NCBI GenBank assembly: GCA_024364735.1
Contig: JAGFNQ010000857.1
Location: 652,676-716,675 of the forward strand
Length of the DNA stretch: 64,000 nucleotides
Source of the DNA: Boesenbergia rotunda
Lineage: Eukaryota > Streptophyta > Magnoliopsida > Zingiberales > Zingiberaceae
Direction of reading: 5' to 3'
A program made the position numbers and the translations under genes. How positions within the stretch are numbered: position 1 is the first letter of the stretch; each line of letters starts with the position of its first letter. Positions 34,543-45,978 of the stretch are shown here, piece after piece. Below the pieces are notes generated by a model. It was given only the letters and a program-made list of their open reading frames with translations, ran no database searches and was not told the DNA's origin.

Positions 34543-34947
34543 GGGGTTCACCCCCTTGGCTTCAAAGACACCTTCTTTCTACGCATTCTTTCAAGTGCTC
34601 TGCTCCAAATACTCCGTGCTCAAGACTCAACCGCCAACGACGACCCGCGGCTCCGACATTCTAATCTTTCGGTCGTCGGTATAATTTTCATTTAAGTGTT
34701 GTATTTTAAATTCTATATTTGTATTCAAGTTGTAACAATTTTACGCAATATAGAATTGCCCATCGTAAACAGTCAAGGACTGTGGGCCTTGGAGTAGGAG
34801 CCGACTGCGACTCCAAACCAAGTAAATACAAACGTGTTAGCGTTGTTTTGCTTTTCCGCTGTGCAAACTACTCTAAGTTTTTCTGAAAAATTATCGATCG
34901 ATATTCACCCCCCCCCCCACTCTATCGATTTTAAATGATCCCACAAG

Positions 34948-34959
34948 TGGTATCAGAGC
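34948..34959 (+). other. C2 primer binding site, initiator tRNA-Met
   Basis: TGGTATCAGAGC, 2 bases after the LTR end. Confidence 0.9.
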
Positions 34960-35178
34960 GGGTGGCTCAAATCTGGTGCAACCACCAGTTGAGTATTTTT
35001 TTCGAATTTCGAATTTTAAATATTTTTTCCTCGTATTTTTCTCGTTAATCGAGGTTGGTGCAACACCACTCGATTTTTTTTCCTTGCATTTTTTTCCCTG
35101 CGCACTACTAATCCAACACTAAGTCTTGGAACAAGTTTCTTTGTGATAAATATTTTTCAGGTTAAAATTCAAATAGCC

Positions 35179-36598
35179 ATGCAAGAAGGGTACAACACCG
35201 CCACACCGCCTCTCTTCAGCGGAGAAGATTTCTCCTACTAGAAGAGTTGGATGGAGGTCCACCTGAAAACTTAGGTGGACATGTGGATTATCATCCAGTC
35301 CAGACTGGAGATACCCAAAAATACATAAGGCGTGGTGCAACACTACACTGAGTGGGATGGTCCACTCAAGAAGAAGATCGAGGCAGATACAAAAGCTACC
35401 CATACCTTACAATGCGGCCTAACGAAAGAAGAGCTGAACCGCGTCGGACCCTTCAGAACCGCAAAGGAGCTCTGGAACAAGCTGATTGAGCTACACGAAG
35501 GTATGGCTAACACGCGAATCAGCAAAAGGGATCTGTTGCTCAACAGACTCTACACGATAAAGATGCACAATGGGGAAACTGCAGCACAACTCCACGCAAG
35601 GATCCAAGAGCTGATGAATAGGCTGCACACTATGGTCACAAGGTCGAAAATCATGACCTAATCAGGTATACCTTAAACTCATTCCCGAGAAACTCACTGT
35701 GGGCATCTATGGTGGATGCCTACAAGGTTTCTAGGAATTTATCTGAAATAAAATTAGATGAATTATTTTCTGAGTTAGAATTACATGAATAGACTAATAC
35801 TACATTGGTCGAGAAGGGTATTCCGTTTGTTGCAGGTATAACTCAAGGAAGAACTCAGAAAAAGAAGAGTCAACCAATACCCGAGTCTGACTCAGACTCG
35901 GAATCTGACGACAATGAAGGGGATCATCCAAAACTGGTTCGGCTAGCTCGCGACTACTACAAGGAGCTCAAAAACCAAATGAGCAAGAAGAAATCAAGCC
36001 GGAAAAAGGAAGATCCAGCGGAACCCTCGACGAGCTAGAAGAGCAAGGGCAACATCACCTGCTACGAGTGCAATAAGAAGGACACTTCAGATCAGAGTGC
36101 CCCAACCTAAAGGAGAACAAGAAGGCCCGAAAGAAGAAGGCGCTTCAAGCCACCTGGGACGAGTCTTCCTCCGAAGAAGAAGAAGAAGCACCTCACTCGA
36201 ATCTCCTTGCCTTGACTGCCTCAGAGGACATCGACTCCGGAATAGAATCGAAACCAGACGAGGACGCCAGCACCGGAAAGCTCTCCATCTCGGAGGATGG
36301 AAAAATCACGGTAAGAGGTTATCCAGAATCTGAGTTGTATGATCTAATTTCTTACCTGTCACGAAAATTGGTGAAAGCCAACATCCGGGTTGAAACCCTC
36401 CGACAGGAAGTAAAACTCCTGAAAGAGGAAGTCAACTCGAGTTCCTTGACTGAGTCAACTCAAGAAGGAAACTTAACTCAAGCCCAAAAGCTTGAGGAAG
36501 AGAATTCCTCCTTGAGAACTCAAGTCAAGGATCTCAGAGTTGCCTTAAAACGATTCACTTTGGGTTCTAAGAATCTTGACATGATTCTTGGAAAATAG
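35179..36598 (+). pseudogene. gag: C2 gag, several stops and frameshifts
   Basis: Sirevirus-type gag. The start ATG at 35179 opens MQEGYNTATPPLFSGEDF, matching the family start. The UBN2 core runs to about 35760, with stops near 35239, 35272 and 35660, a frameshift near 35660 and a further stop near 35790. A zinc knuckle begins CYECNKKD but its spacing is broken by a frameshift (near 36080). An acidic Ser/Glu region and a C-terminal coiled coil (36340-36590, ending NLDMILGK) follow; the same ending occurs in D2 and H gag. The TAG at 36596-36598 replaces a codon read through in relatives; sequence similar to the gag tail continues to about 36837. Inactive. Confidence 0.85.
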
Positions 36599-36839
36599 AA
36601 GTCCATTTTTAATCGATCTGGACTAGGTTATCGAACCAAATCGCGACAACACTCGTATTATTCAGTTTTGAAGCAACCTAGAACTCGAGTCCAAGGATGG
36701 GTCCCTAAGCTATGTTTAAACAAACAAGCTGGACCAAACAAGTATTGGATCCCCAAGGATAAGATTCACATCTTGCCTAACCCTTATCGAGGCTTCAGTC
36801 CAGGGGGAGCCAATTTAAAAACCATCTTTATAAGTAGAT

Positions 36840-37519
36840 GAATTTTTACTGCTTGCCTATTGCTTGTTTATTTTATAATATCTTTATTATGCTTAGACTT
36901 AGGAATAGTTTAAGGACAAAAAGATTTATTTGAAATTTGAATAACATAGTATTAGGTGGAGGTTAGATGATAGTACGTTAGGGAAGTCCTTCTAATAAGA
37001 TCAAGTAAGGTAAGGCATACCCTACTTGGTCTGTTTAGTCTAGTGGATAGCCGAAGCTACCGATCCAAAACCTAAACTAGTTAGACCAAAATTTTTCAAG
37101 AAGTAATTTGAAAATGAACTTTCGATAAAAGGCTTTGTCAATGAAAGGGTTGTTGCTCCAATAAGGCTACGACCAAAGAAGGCCACTGTGCCTCGCCAAG
37201 ACCTAGAAGCCGATTATCGAAACTCAAATTCAATTTACTACTTGATAAATTTGAATCTAACACAAATTTAAATTAAATCCTAGATTCAACCTCATTTCAA
37301 AATTAATAATCTTAACTCTACAATTTTTTCAAAATTAATTCAAAATTTTCAAAATTAATTGTCTTCAAAATTAAACATTTTTTTAACCTGTCTCATAAAA
37401 ACCCATAAGGTCAACATGCTTGATAACATTAGATCTGGGTGAGACAAACTAGGTAGTGAAATTCAATTCAATCTATCCATACCTCTAATGGATCCAAATC
37501 AAATATACTTTATGTGTAG
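36840..37519 (+). other. C2 gag-pol spacer
   Basis: AT-rich, no gene seen. It resembles, in reverse orientation, 26300-26650 of C1, so it is a family feature of the C elements. Confidence 0.65.
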
Positions 37520-38380
37520 GAACATAAAGATTTGGACCAATAGATGTTGGATAGTGGATGCTCCAGACACATGACTGGGGATAAATTGAAGTTCACCAAA
37601 ATCAAATTCAAAAACCTAGGCTCAATAGCATTTGGCAATAATGATACAGTTAAGGTAATTAGGTCAGGTAACATTGAACTTAACTCAGATTTTATCATTA
37701 AGAAAGTATTGTTGGTTGAACATTTCAAATTTAATTTGCTTAGCATTAGCCAACTCTGTGATACTGGTTATGTTGTTACCTTTACCAACTCTAGCTGCCT
37801 TATTAGAAATCTACAAGACTCAGAGATCACACTTAAGGGTAGTAGGAAAAACAACGTTTACACTATTAATCTACCCTAGTACCAAAATATTTTCTGACTC
37901 AATTAGAAGAATCAAATCTTTGGCATAGGAGACTAGGTCACACTAATACCAAATTAATTTCAAAAATAGCTCAACTTGGTTTAATTAAAGGTGTACCTAA
38001 AATTAAGAACTTTGACAATACAATTTGTAATTCAATCAACAAGGCAAACAAACCAAGTCAACTCATAAACCAACCCAATCAGACTTAACCCAAACTACAC
38101 TTGAGCTCCTACACCTTGACCTATTTTATTCACATGGAGCCAAGTCACTAAGCGGGAATCGGTCTTTCTTAGTAATCATCGACGATTACTCTAGATTTAC
38201 CTAGGTTAGTTTCTTAAAAACTAAAGATAAAACCTTTCATTCTTTTAATAACTTGTGCAAAATTATTGAAAACTAAAATGATACTAAAATTAAAAGACTT
38301 AGGAGTGATCATGGGGGAGAATTTAAAAATCAACAATTTGAGGAATTTTGTAAAATTAATGGGTATATCCATGAGTTTTC
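37520..38380 (+). pseudogene. C2 protease-integrase remnant
   Basis: Protease with DSGCSRHMTGD (37550-37582), open to 37879, then a frame full of stops through the integrase zinc region (WHRRLGHTN, near 37920). The integrase core is partly readable: LVIIDDYSRFTW (near 38175) and RSDHGGEF (near 38305). D2 interrupts it just after the GYIHEFS codons. Not functional. Confidence 0.82.
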
Positions 38381-38679
38381 TGTTGAGGCAATCGACCCTT
38401 AAATGATGGAAGATCATGGTTTTGATGTGTGTGTGTGAATATGTTTAAGGTTAGAGTGTTATGTTGTATTTGATGTGTGTGATTGAGTTTGCAGGACTTG
38501 GAGAATCACACATGGTGGACATATCCGTGGGACAAGAGCCGAGGGAGGAGGACTCCAAGGGCAAGCCGGGAAGTGTACTTCAAGGGCACACGTGAAGGGT
38601 GGCATGGAGGCAAGCCAAGGGAGGCTTGTGTGCGCATCCGAGGGACGAGAGCCAGAGGAAGATGACTTCAAGGGGCGAG
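38381..38679 (+). repeat. D2 5' LTR, first part
   Basis: Begins TGTTGAGGCAATCG, as D1 does. Cut by A3 at the target GCGAG. Confidence 0.88.
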
Positions 38680-41226
38680 TGATGGACCCAAAATGACTGT
38701 CACGAAAGTGGGTCTCAAATTTAGAAATTTATAAATGAAAGCTGGAAACCCTTTTTGCAATCAAAGAAGAAAAGCGTAGTAAAGGGGCCACAGGTCGTAT
38801 TTTTCCAAGGGCTAGTTCCAGTTGTGTGATTCGTGCTCGAGTTTATGTGTCGTTAATGTTTTTGGGTTTCAAATAAAATATGGATTTTGGTTTCGAATAG
38901 ACAAGAAAATGTAATAGAAAGAAATGATAAGGAAATGAAACTTAACTAAGAACTAACCAAGGAAATGGTAGCTAAAGAATTTAAATGATAAAAAAAAACT
39001 AATCAAACAATTTCACTTACTCTAGTCGGGAAAGAAGAGCAATCTGAAATTATGTGCACGCTCAATGCAAAGTAAATGACATAGGGAACACTTGATACAC
39101 AAGAGATGAAAGAAATCAATGTGCCAAAATGGTACTAAGTACCAAAGCTGTGCTTAAAGATTCCGAATTGTAACTTACTCACTTTAGATTGGAAAACAAG
39201 CTAATAGTGAAGTGCTAATCATGAATTAAAGCATGAAGTCAACCTTGAATGCAGCGAAATAGTGAAATGACTTAAAACAGCTCTTGTAAGCAGGAATTCA
39301 GCACAGTGAATGCAGAAATTCAGAAATGGAAATCAGATTTCATAACATAGAAGAAGAATTTCAGAAATGGAAGCAATATCCTAATGCAAAGCAATAGAGA
39401 AAGTTAAACTGAGAAGAACTAGTGTATGCTTGACTCTAATTCCAGAAATTACCAGCTTCAAACTTTGGAAATGAACTCAATAGCAGAAATTAGAAATGAC
39501 TCAATAGATTGCTGAACAGAAATGAAGAAATCCAAATTGATTGCTATGCGAATGTTACAATTTCAAAGTGAATTCAAGAGAAAACAATTAAACTCATTTG
39601 ACACAAGAATTAGGGCATCAAATTTGAAACTGATACAAAGGAGAGACAACGATACTCACTGCTGAAAAGAAATTCAGAACTGAAAGACTGATACGCAAAA
39701 ACAGAGACAACAATTCAGATTTGAAACCTAGTTCAGAAATGAATCTATGCTGAGTAAACTGATCTAATTTCAATCATTCATTACTCAATCAACTTAACTA
39801 ACTAGCATTCAAATTTAGGAAGCATCCAACTACAAAAACCGATCCAATCAAGCTAATGCAGAATTTTAGAAACTATAGCAGAAACATCAAGTAAAGGACT
39901 GATACTTGACTGGCACGCAACAGTTAAACTATGAAGTGGACTGCAATTAAAAGACATTTGTTCACTAAACAAGACTCTTGATTATCTACTTACAGGTTGA
40001 AACCTAATTACAGCTGGACAAACTCAGAAACTGAAACTACAGCAGCTAAATCGAGTGCAGAACAGAAATGAAGTGCTGAACAGAAATTACAGCTAGGAAA
40101 ACAAAAGAAATGCACTTAAACTAAGCCTCGACCAATCCTTGATTCAAAACCACCTTGTTCGTCACGCAAGGGCAAGCCAAGAACCCTTAAACTCGCAAAT
40201 CAGTGGAAGAATAGGCTCCAATTCAGATCTGCTCCCAGATTGCATCAGCTGGATAATTCCCATTCGATCTCCTAGATCTCAATGTGAAAGGCTGTGATGA
40301 TGATTTGGAAATCATCTGAGCTCATCCTAGGACCCCTACAGATGATTCAGATGGGAAGAAATGGACGCGGTTGAGATCTAGAAGCTCAAATTGCGGATCT
40401 GCCGAAACCCTCGCACAGCTCTGCATCCGACACAATTCCGAGCTAAAATCGCCATCAAACTCTCCTCCAGAGATCCAGATCTTGATTCAAGGATGTGATC
40501 GAGTCGGTCACGCCTCCACTGAAGAAAATTGCAAGGAAAACTATGAAGAACTGAAGAAGAACGAGCTCTAGAACTGTGGAAGGGAAATGAAGTCGCGACC
40601 CCAGATCTGAAACAGGGAAGTGGTTTAAGTAGTTAAAGCAGTGGACGGCCCAGATCGATTGCGCTTCATCCAACGGTGGATCTTCGTCCGATTTGATTCA
40701 AAATTTCCAGATCTTGATCAGAGGTCAGGATCATCCTCGTGGTAGCTCGGATCTGCCAGATCTGTAGCGGATGGCTCAGATCAAGCTGATATTTGAATGG
40801 ATGGTCTAACTCTCTCTGATCGTGATCCAACGGCCAGATGATCTCCGATTGAGCTGAAACTCTCAGATCGTGATCTGATCGCTTGATTAGACTTAATCCT
40901 AGCTCGGATTGATCAGAAGTTCTCAGATGGTCTAGATCTAACCATTCTTGCATCGGACGGTCCAAATGAATCGGAGCTTGATTACTTGATCCAGTCCACT
41001 TTGACTCAACTTTGACCCAACATTACCTAGGTCCATGATCCTTCCAAGCCTACAAAAGTAGATCAAAAATTTAGTAACAAAATAACTCAAATATAACAAG
41101 ATTTACAATTAGGTCCAAAAAGGGTATAAATCCTAAAACCTAGGGTGAATCCACAATTTCACAAGTAAAATATGAGTCAAACACAGATTTAAGCATATAA
41201 AATGATCAATAAAATGACACTTATCA
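38680..41226 (-). repeat. A3 3' LTR
   Basis: 2547 bp. Differences from the other LTR noticed at 38880, 38977 and 41086 (equivalents 46179, 46276 and 48385). Frames inside are identical in both LTRs and are not genes. Confidence 0.95.
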
Positions 41227-41242
41227 ACTCCCCCACACTTAA
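41227..41242 (-). other. A3 polypurine tract
   Basis: Element strand TTAAGTGTGGGGGAGT against the 3' LTR start. Copies at 42945-42960 and 43681-43695. Confidence 0.82.
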
Positions 41243-43493
41243 GCTTGAGCGTCTCGCGAAAAGTACTAAATATGTATCCCCTAGGTTATTCCCAAACATG
41301 AGTAGAAGCAATTGAAAAGAAATTACCTAGGGTTGTCAATTCTCAAAAATCTAAACTCAATAGACTAGTATCTTGTCCTTAAATCAACCACTTAACAAAT
41401 TCAACCTTCATGACTCATTGAGATGAATTTCACTCTCTAAACCTCTCAAGGAAAACTCTTGGTGGCTCTCCTCCTAAGTGCTAAGTTCATGATGAAAATA
41501 GAGCTCACTCATACACACATGCTTCTTGCACTACCATAAGCTTGCTTAGTATCTACTCTCTACCATTATTCAAGATTAGAATCAATCATCTATAAAAGTT
41601 TATTCAAAAGTGAAAGAAATAGGAAATGGTAGAAATGGAATAAAAGCAAAGTAAATAGCTAATTTGAATGAAATGGAAGACTTGGATGTTCAAGGATATT
41701 CTTGATGCATTTTCGCCCCCTTTTCAGTCCATATAATGTAGTCAAAGTGTGATGAAGTGATGCTTTGCAATGCCCTTCAAAAATCTTATGAAAAGAATTC
41801 CATAATGCCTTTGTGCCAATTTCTTCTTGTTGTGTGCCAACTTATTTCATATCTTTTCTTTTCTGAAATTTCCTCTTTCTTTCTTTCTCTCTACTGACAT
41901 CAGAATGTAATAGAGCAAATCTTCAATTTGGAGGAGAGTATTTTCATTAATCCATTGTGCCGAAACTCATTGATGTGCCACTTGGTCTTCTTTGTGTTTT
42001 TCTTCCTTTTTCAAACTGTTTTTTTTTTCAAACTGTCTTCTTTTTTTTTTTCTTTTCAGCTGCTGAATTTCAGACTTTTCTACAGCTTCTTCTTATTTAA
42101 TTCATGGTGTGATCAGCTTCCAAACTTCTCCAAAATTTAGAGCACTCAAGTGAACCCAACTCAAAATTCTGTTTTTTTTTTTCTGTTTCCAACTGTTTTT
42201 GTCTCAGATTTAAACCAATTGATTCAGACCTTGCAATCTCTGATTTCTCACACCAATTAGCTTCACATAACAGTGGAGAATTCATATACTTCATTTGAGA
42301 ACTTCAGCTCACAAATTTCAAGTTCCATCCATGGCACAATCAACTTCAAATTGATACAAACTGTTTTTTTTTTCTCACTGTTTTTTTTTAAACTTCCCAA
42401 TAATTTCCGCACTTCACAGCTTGCTCCAAATTCAGATTATATCATTCCACAGCCCACAAATTCAGTACATCTGTTTTTTAATCCAACCAATGCCTCACAA
42501 GTAATGGAGCAATTACTTACTTCCTTGTGTTTTTTTTTTCGTTTCATTTTTTTTTCACTTTTGCTCAGTTTTTTTTTTCTTTAACTGAATTAAGCTTTGC
42601 ACAGAATTCCTGCATTAGCATCATGTTAACTCAGCTGCCATTCATCCTCTAGCTTAATAGCCGAAACATGCTCCCAAGGCAATCTTGATACATCTTCTTC
42701 AATTTGTTGCCATTTCTTTCCTCTACATTGCCGAAACATTTTTTTTTTTTTTTGTATGCCACTTGTTTTCATTGGATCTTCAAATGATGAGCAAGAATCT
42801 AGATGCCTCACTTGTTATCTTCCTTAACTACTTCTTCTTGCTTGATCTTGATACCAAACTCCACTCCAATTGGCAATTTTTGGCTTCAACTCAATCAATG
42901 AAATGAAATTTTTTTTTTTTTCAAATGTTTCCATCACACTATCCACTCCCCCACACTTAATCTTTTGTCCGTCTCGGACAAAATAACATCAAAGAACATC
43001 TCCAAACAAACAAGTCCCTAGAAAGCATGGTTAGGAATAGGAAATAAGGAAAGAAAATAGAATGAACATGATTTTTGCCAAAAATTGACATGGAAAGGTG
43101 AACAAATTTATTAGTCTCTATAGAAGTGATCTAAACATTGAAATATGACTTTGAAAGAACCTAAGCAAGTTCTAGAGTACAATCACATGTATGTTTCACA
43201 AAAATAAGGCTAACCCTCACTAGGTAAAAATAATTCATCTCAAGTCCTCAATCAAGAATCCATGGCCAAGTAGTACTCAAGCATCCAAGATTTCATCCAT
43301 GAGCTCAAACCCTAAGTTTTAACAACCAAATTTAATTTGTTTTCAAAAGACTCTAAAATGCTATGAAAATAACCTAAAGGGATACCTTTATTCCTACTCA
43401 TGAAGAATAAGTTCCTAAAAGACATAAAATGGCATTTATAATGTCTTTTTATTCATTCTACCCTATTCATGCATTTATTAGCAAGAATTCATT
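41243..43493 (-). other. A3 non-coding 3' region
   Basis: 2.25 kb, AT-rich, with T runs of 8-15 on the plus strand (41990-42920) and no gene. Colinear with 4686-6767 of A2. Confidence 0.7.
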
Positions 43494-45815
43494 TCAAAAG
43501 AAAATTCTACTTCTAGCAAGCATAAAGAGGAAAACGGCAATGAAAGAAAATGCAAGAAAAAATAAACTCCCTTTTATTTCTGGTGGTCGAAGTCTATCTA
43601 GGAATAATCTCCATCTTGGTAGTGGAGGAGTAGGAGTAGCTAAAACAATTTCCTTTATTTGCTCAATTTTATTTTGCTTCACTCCCCCACACTTATTTTT
43701 CGCAGTAAACTGTCCAGGTGGCCGAAGGTGATTTAAGTGCAATAGCCACTTCAGAGGTGGAGTGCTATAAGTTAAAGCAAGATCATCTCCTCCCTCTTTA
43801 TTCTTTTTGGAAAATCTTCCAGGAGGTCGGAGACTGTTTAGGTGGAGTACCCATTCCAGTAGTCTTCTGGACCCTGCAAAACCATGTAAGACCTCCCTCA
43901 AGCGTGCAGGGTAAGATAAAAATGCAATATCATCAATCTCTACATAAAATGTATCTAAAAATGCATCGCATCCAATAAAATCAATTTTTGGTACCTCAAT
44001 AAATTTTTCACAAGCATATTCTACATGAGGTATATCAAGAAAAGCACCACAGTCAATAAAATCAATCTCAGGTACCTCTAGAAGTTTTTCACATTCAATT
44101 TCAGCATAAGAAATAACCAGAGATTCTTCACAATAAACAACTTCAATTTCAGGTTCTTCTAAAAATTTTTCGCAATCAAATTCCATCAAAGGTGTATCAA
44201 GAAATGTTCCACAGTCAATAAGATCAATCTCAGGTACCTCCTTAAGTATTTCACACTCAACTTCAGCATAAGATATAGCAAGAGATTCTTCACAATAAAA
44301 AACTTCAATTTCAGGCTCTTCTAAAAATTTTTCACTATCAGCATTTCCATGATGTGTATCAAGAATATCATCATAACAAACAACATCAATTATAGGTTCC
44401 TCTAAAATTTGTTCACAATCCATATCTACAAGAGATGTATCAAGTAATGCAGTACGATCAATGAAATCAATGTTTGGTACCTCTATTGGATTTTCACAAA
44501 CAATTTCTACGCAAGGTATATCAATAAATTCATCAAAATCAATAAAGTGAGCACTAGGTACCTTTTTGAATTTTTCTGAACAAAGAGGAGAAATACTTAC
44601 CTGAGCGTGCTGGATAATACCTGGAGGTTCTATAATAGTAGATGTATCTGTAGTCTCCTCCTGGTCATGTACCTGCTCCTCTTCAGCCTCAGGCTCTAGT
44701 GGACAATCAACTGGTGATCCTTGGGTGCTTGCTTCCACCATGCAAGTCCCTACACTTTCTGGTTCATTCTCTAAATCTTGTGGTGGTCCCTGGGGCTTAG
44801 TGCAATCCCCTACACCTATGGAATCATCTCCTCTGCATGCTTCTTCTACAATATCTGCAACAACAACATTAGAAAAATTAGGACCACTAACAACACTATC
44901 ATCAGAAAATAAAAGTCTAGAATGGTCCTGTGGAGCTTTAGTTTCTTCTTCCGGAGCCGAAAAATTGGGAATTGGATTTTGAATAGGAGTCTCCGGAGGA
45001 ATGCATGCTGTAGGTGCCCAGAGTTTAATGTATTCTTCTTCTTCTTCTTCTAAAATTGCAAGATCCATTAAAGAAAGATTTGGCCCTGCACTAGGGTCAC
45101 CTTGAACTGGCATTTGATTCATTTGACTAGAAATTTGTCCAACGCCTCTTTCGATATCTTGAAGCCTTTGCTGCTTTTGATGATATTGTACAACTTGTTG
45201 ATAAATCTCCTCTATTCTTTGTTGTTGTGCCTCATTCTCATTAAGACTCTCAAAGCCTCCTTGGTTAGCATAGCTCCTTGACTGATTTTGAAAGGATGAA
45301 GTAAGCTGAAAATTTTGAGCTTGCTGATTTGGTTGAAAACATGGCTGTTGAGGCTGATTAAAGGGCTGATATTCTTGGAAACTTTGCTGGGAGTTGTAGC
45401 CTTGAAAGTTCTGATTTTGGTGTGGAAAATTCTGTGGCAAGGGCTGAAAATTCTGATTTTGAAACCCTTGGTTGTAAGGCTGAAAATTTTGATTCAAGGG
45501 CTGTGTGGGCTGATAAAATGGCTGGTTTTGAGGCGGATCTTGCTGAAATGTTTGACACACTTGCTGAAAATTTGGTTGATTGGGCTGAAAATTTTGCAAT
45601 AGTGGCTGCCCATTCTGAAAATTCTGGAAATTTGATAGACTTGGCTGAAAATCCGGCTGAAATTGTTGGAATTGCTGTGGTTGATCGAATTGTTGTAATG
45701 GTGGCTGGTAAGTAGATGAAGGCATGTTGGTTATTTGTTGATTCAAATGATTCAACCAAAATTTTAACTCTGACAGTGCACTTGTGATCTCTTTACAGTC
45801 CTCTGGTGACCACAT
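43494..45815 (-). CDS. A3 773-residue protein: Q-rich, 27-residue repeats, LRPP tail
   Basis: Uninterrupted frame starting at the first ATG after the primer site. Residues about 30-190 are Gln/Asn/Pro/Phe-rich (QNFQ-type units); about 195-245 look coiled-coil (QQRIEEIYQQVV); about 260-410 are acidic. Residues 414-629 are eight 27-residue repeats, usually ending in Cys. Residues 630-773 hold three WxLxLxxLRPP(G/E) motifs (LRPP near 662, 697 and 742) and a hydrophobic stretch (about 750-767) ending RSRIFF. The first part is homologous to the post-capsid gag region of A2, which has a zinc knuckle and protease in addition; A3 lacks both. Function unknown. It could bind element RNA or particles made by a partner, or attach to a membrane through the tail; both are guesses. 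I cannot name a family for the repeats. Confidence 0.82.
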   Translation of the reverse strand: MWSPEDCKEITSALSELKFWLNHLNQQITNMPSSTYQPPLQQFDQPQQFQQFQPDFQPSLSNFQNFQNGQPLLQNFQPNQPNFQQVCQTFQQDPPQNQPFYQPTQPLNQNFQPYNQGFQNQNFQPLPQNFPHQNQNFQGYNSQQSFQEYQPFNQPQQPCFQPNQQAQNFQLTSSFQNQSRSYANQGGFESLNENEAQQQRIEEIYQQVVQYHQKQQRLQDIERGVGQISSQMNQMPVQGDPSAGPNLSLMDLAILEEEEEEYIKLWAPTACIPPETPIQNPIPNFSAPEEETKAPQDHSRLLFSDDSVVSGPNFSNVVVADIVEEACRGDDSIGVGDCTKPQGPPQDLENEPESVGTCMVEASTQGSPVDCPLEPEAEEEQVHDQEETTDTSTIIEPPGIIQHAQVSISPLCSEKFKKVPSAHFIDFDEFIDIPCVEIVCENPIEVPNIDFIDRTALLDTSLVDMDCEQILEEPIIDVVCYDDILDTHHGNADSEKFLEEPEIEVFYCEESLAISYAEVECEILKEVPEIDLIDCGTFLDTPLMEFDCEKFLEEPEIEVVYCEESLVISYAEIECEKLLEVPEIDFIDCGAFLDIPHVEYACEKFIEVPKIDFIGCDAFLDTFYVEIDDIAFLSYPARLREVLHGFAGSRRLLEWVLHLNSLRPPGRFSKKNKEGGDDLALTYSTPPLKWLLHLNHLRPPGQFTAKNKCGGVKQNKIEQIKEIVLATPTPPLPRWRLFLDRLRPPEIKGSLFFLAFSFIAVFLFMLARSRIFF
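43929..44576 (-). repeat. Eight 81-bp coding repeats in A3
   Basis: Exactly 8 x 81 bp with no frame loss. Units 4-5 closely resemble units 6-7, so a two-unit (162-bp) block was duplicated. A2 has about five units, so copy number varies by whole codon-preserving units. Confidence 0.9.
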
Positions 45816-45954
45816 TTTGATTTTGCATCCCTGTCACAAAACAAACAAGAAAAAATGGCAGCAACCGTATACAAGAGATAAAGCAAAATAAAATAGAACC
45901 TAATGATATGTCCAAAAGCATACAAGCAAAAATCAAACAACTCAACTAGTATGT

Positions 45955-45972
45955 TCCCCGGCAACGGCGCCA
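45955..45972 (-). other. A3 primer binding site, tRNA-Asp
   Basis: Element strand TGGCGCCGTTGCCGGGGA, identical to that of A2, 6 bases from the inner LTR end. Confidence 0.9.
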
Positions 45973-45978
45973 AAAATT

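Larger units (their letters stand above)
33667..34945 (+). repeat. C2 5' LTR
   Basis: 1279 bp, TGTTGGTGCC...GATCCCACA. In order it holds a mini-hairpin array (33810-34040), GGCGCC-rich short inverted repeats (34270-34530), a TATA box (34535) and a run of C near the inner end (about 34907-34919). Confidence 0.9.
33667..38380 (+). mobile_element. Sirevirus-like element C2, 5' part
   Basis: Plus-strand element inserted into gag of I: LTR 33667-34945, Met primer site, gag, spacer, protease and integrase, ended by the D2 insertion at 38381. TCATC (33662-33666) is the expected target copy. RT, RNase H and the 3' LTR should lie right of the window. Confidence 0.85.

Noticed and set aside
40371..40965. 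Small frames that occur twice (again at 47670-48264)
   Set aside because: They are in the two A3 LTRs, and the duplication is the LTR pair itself.
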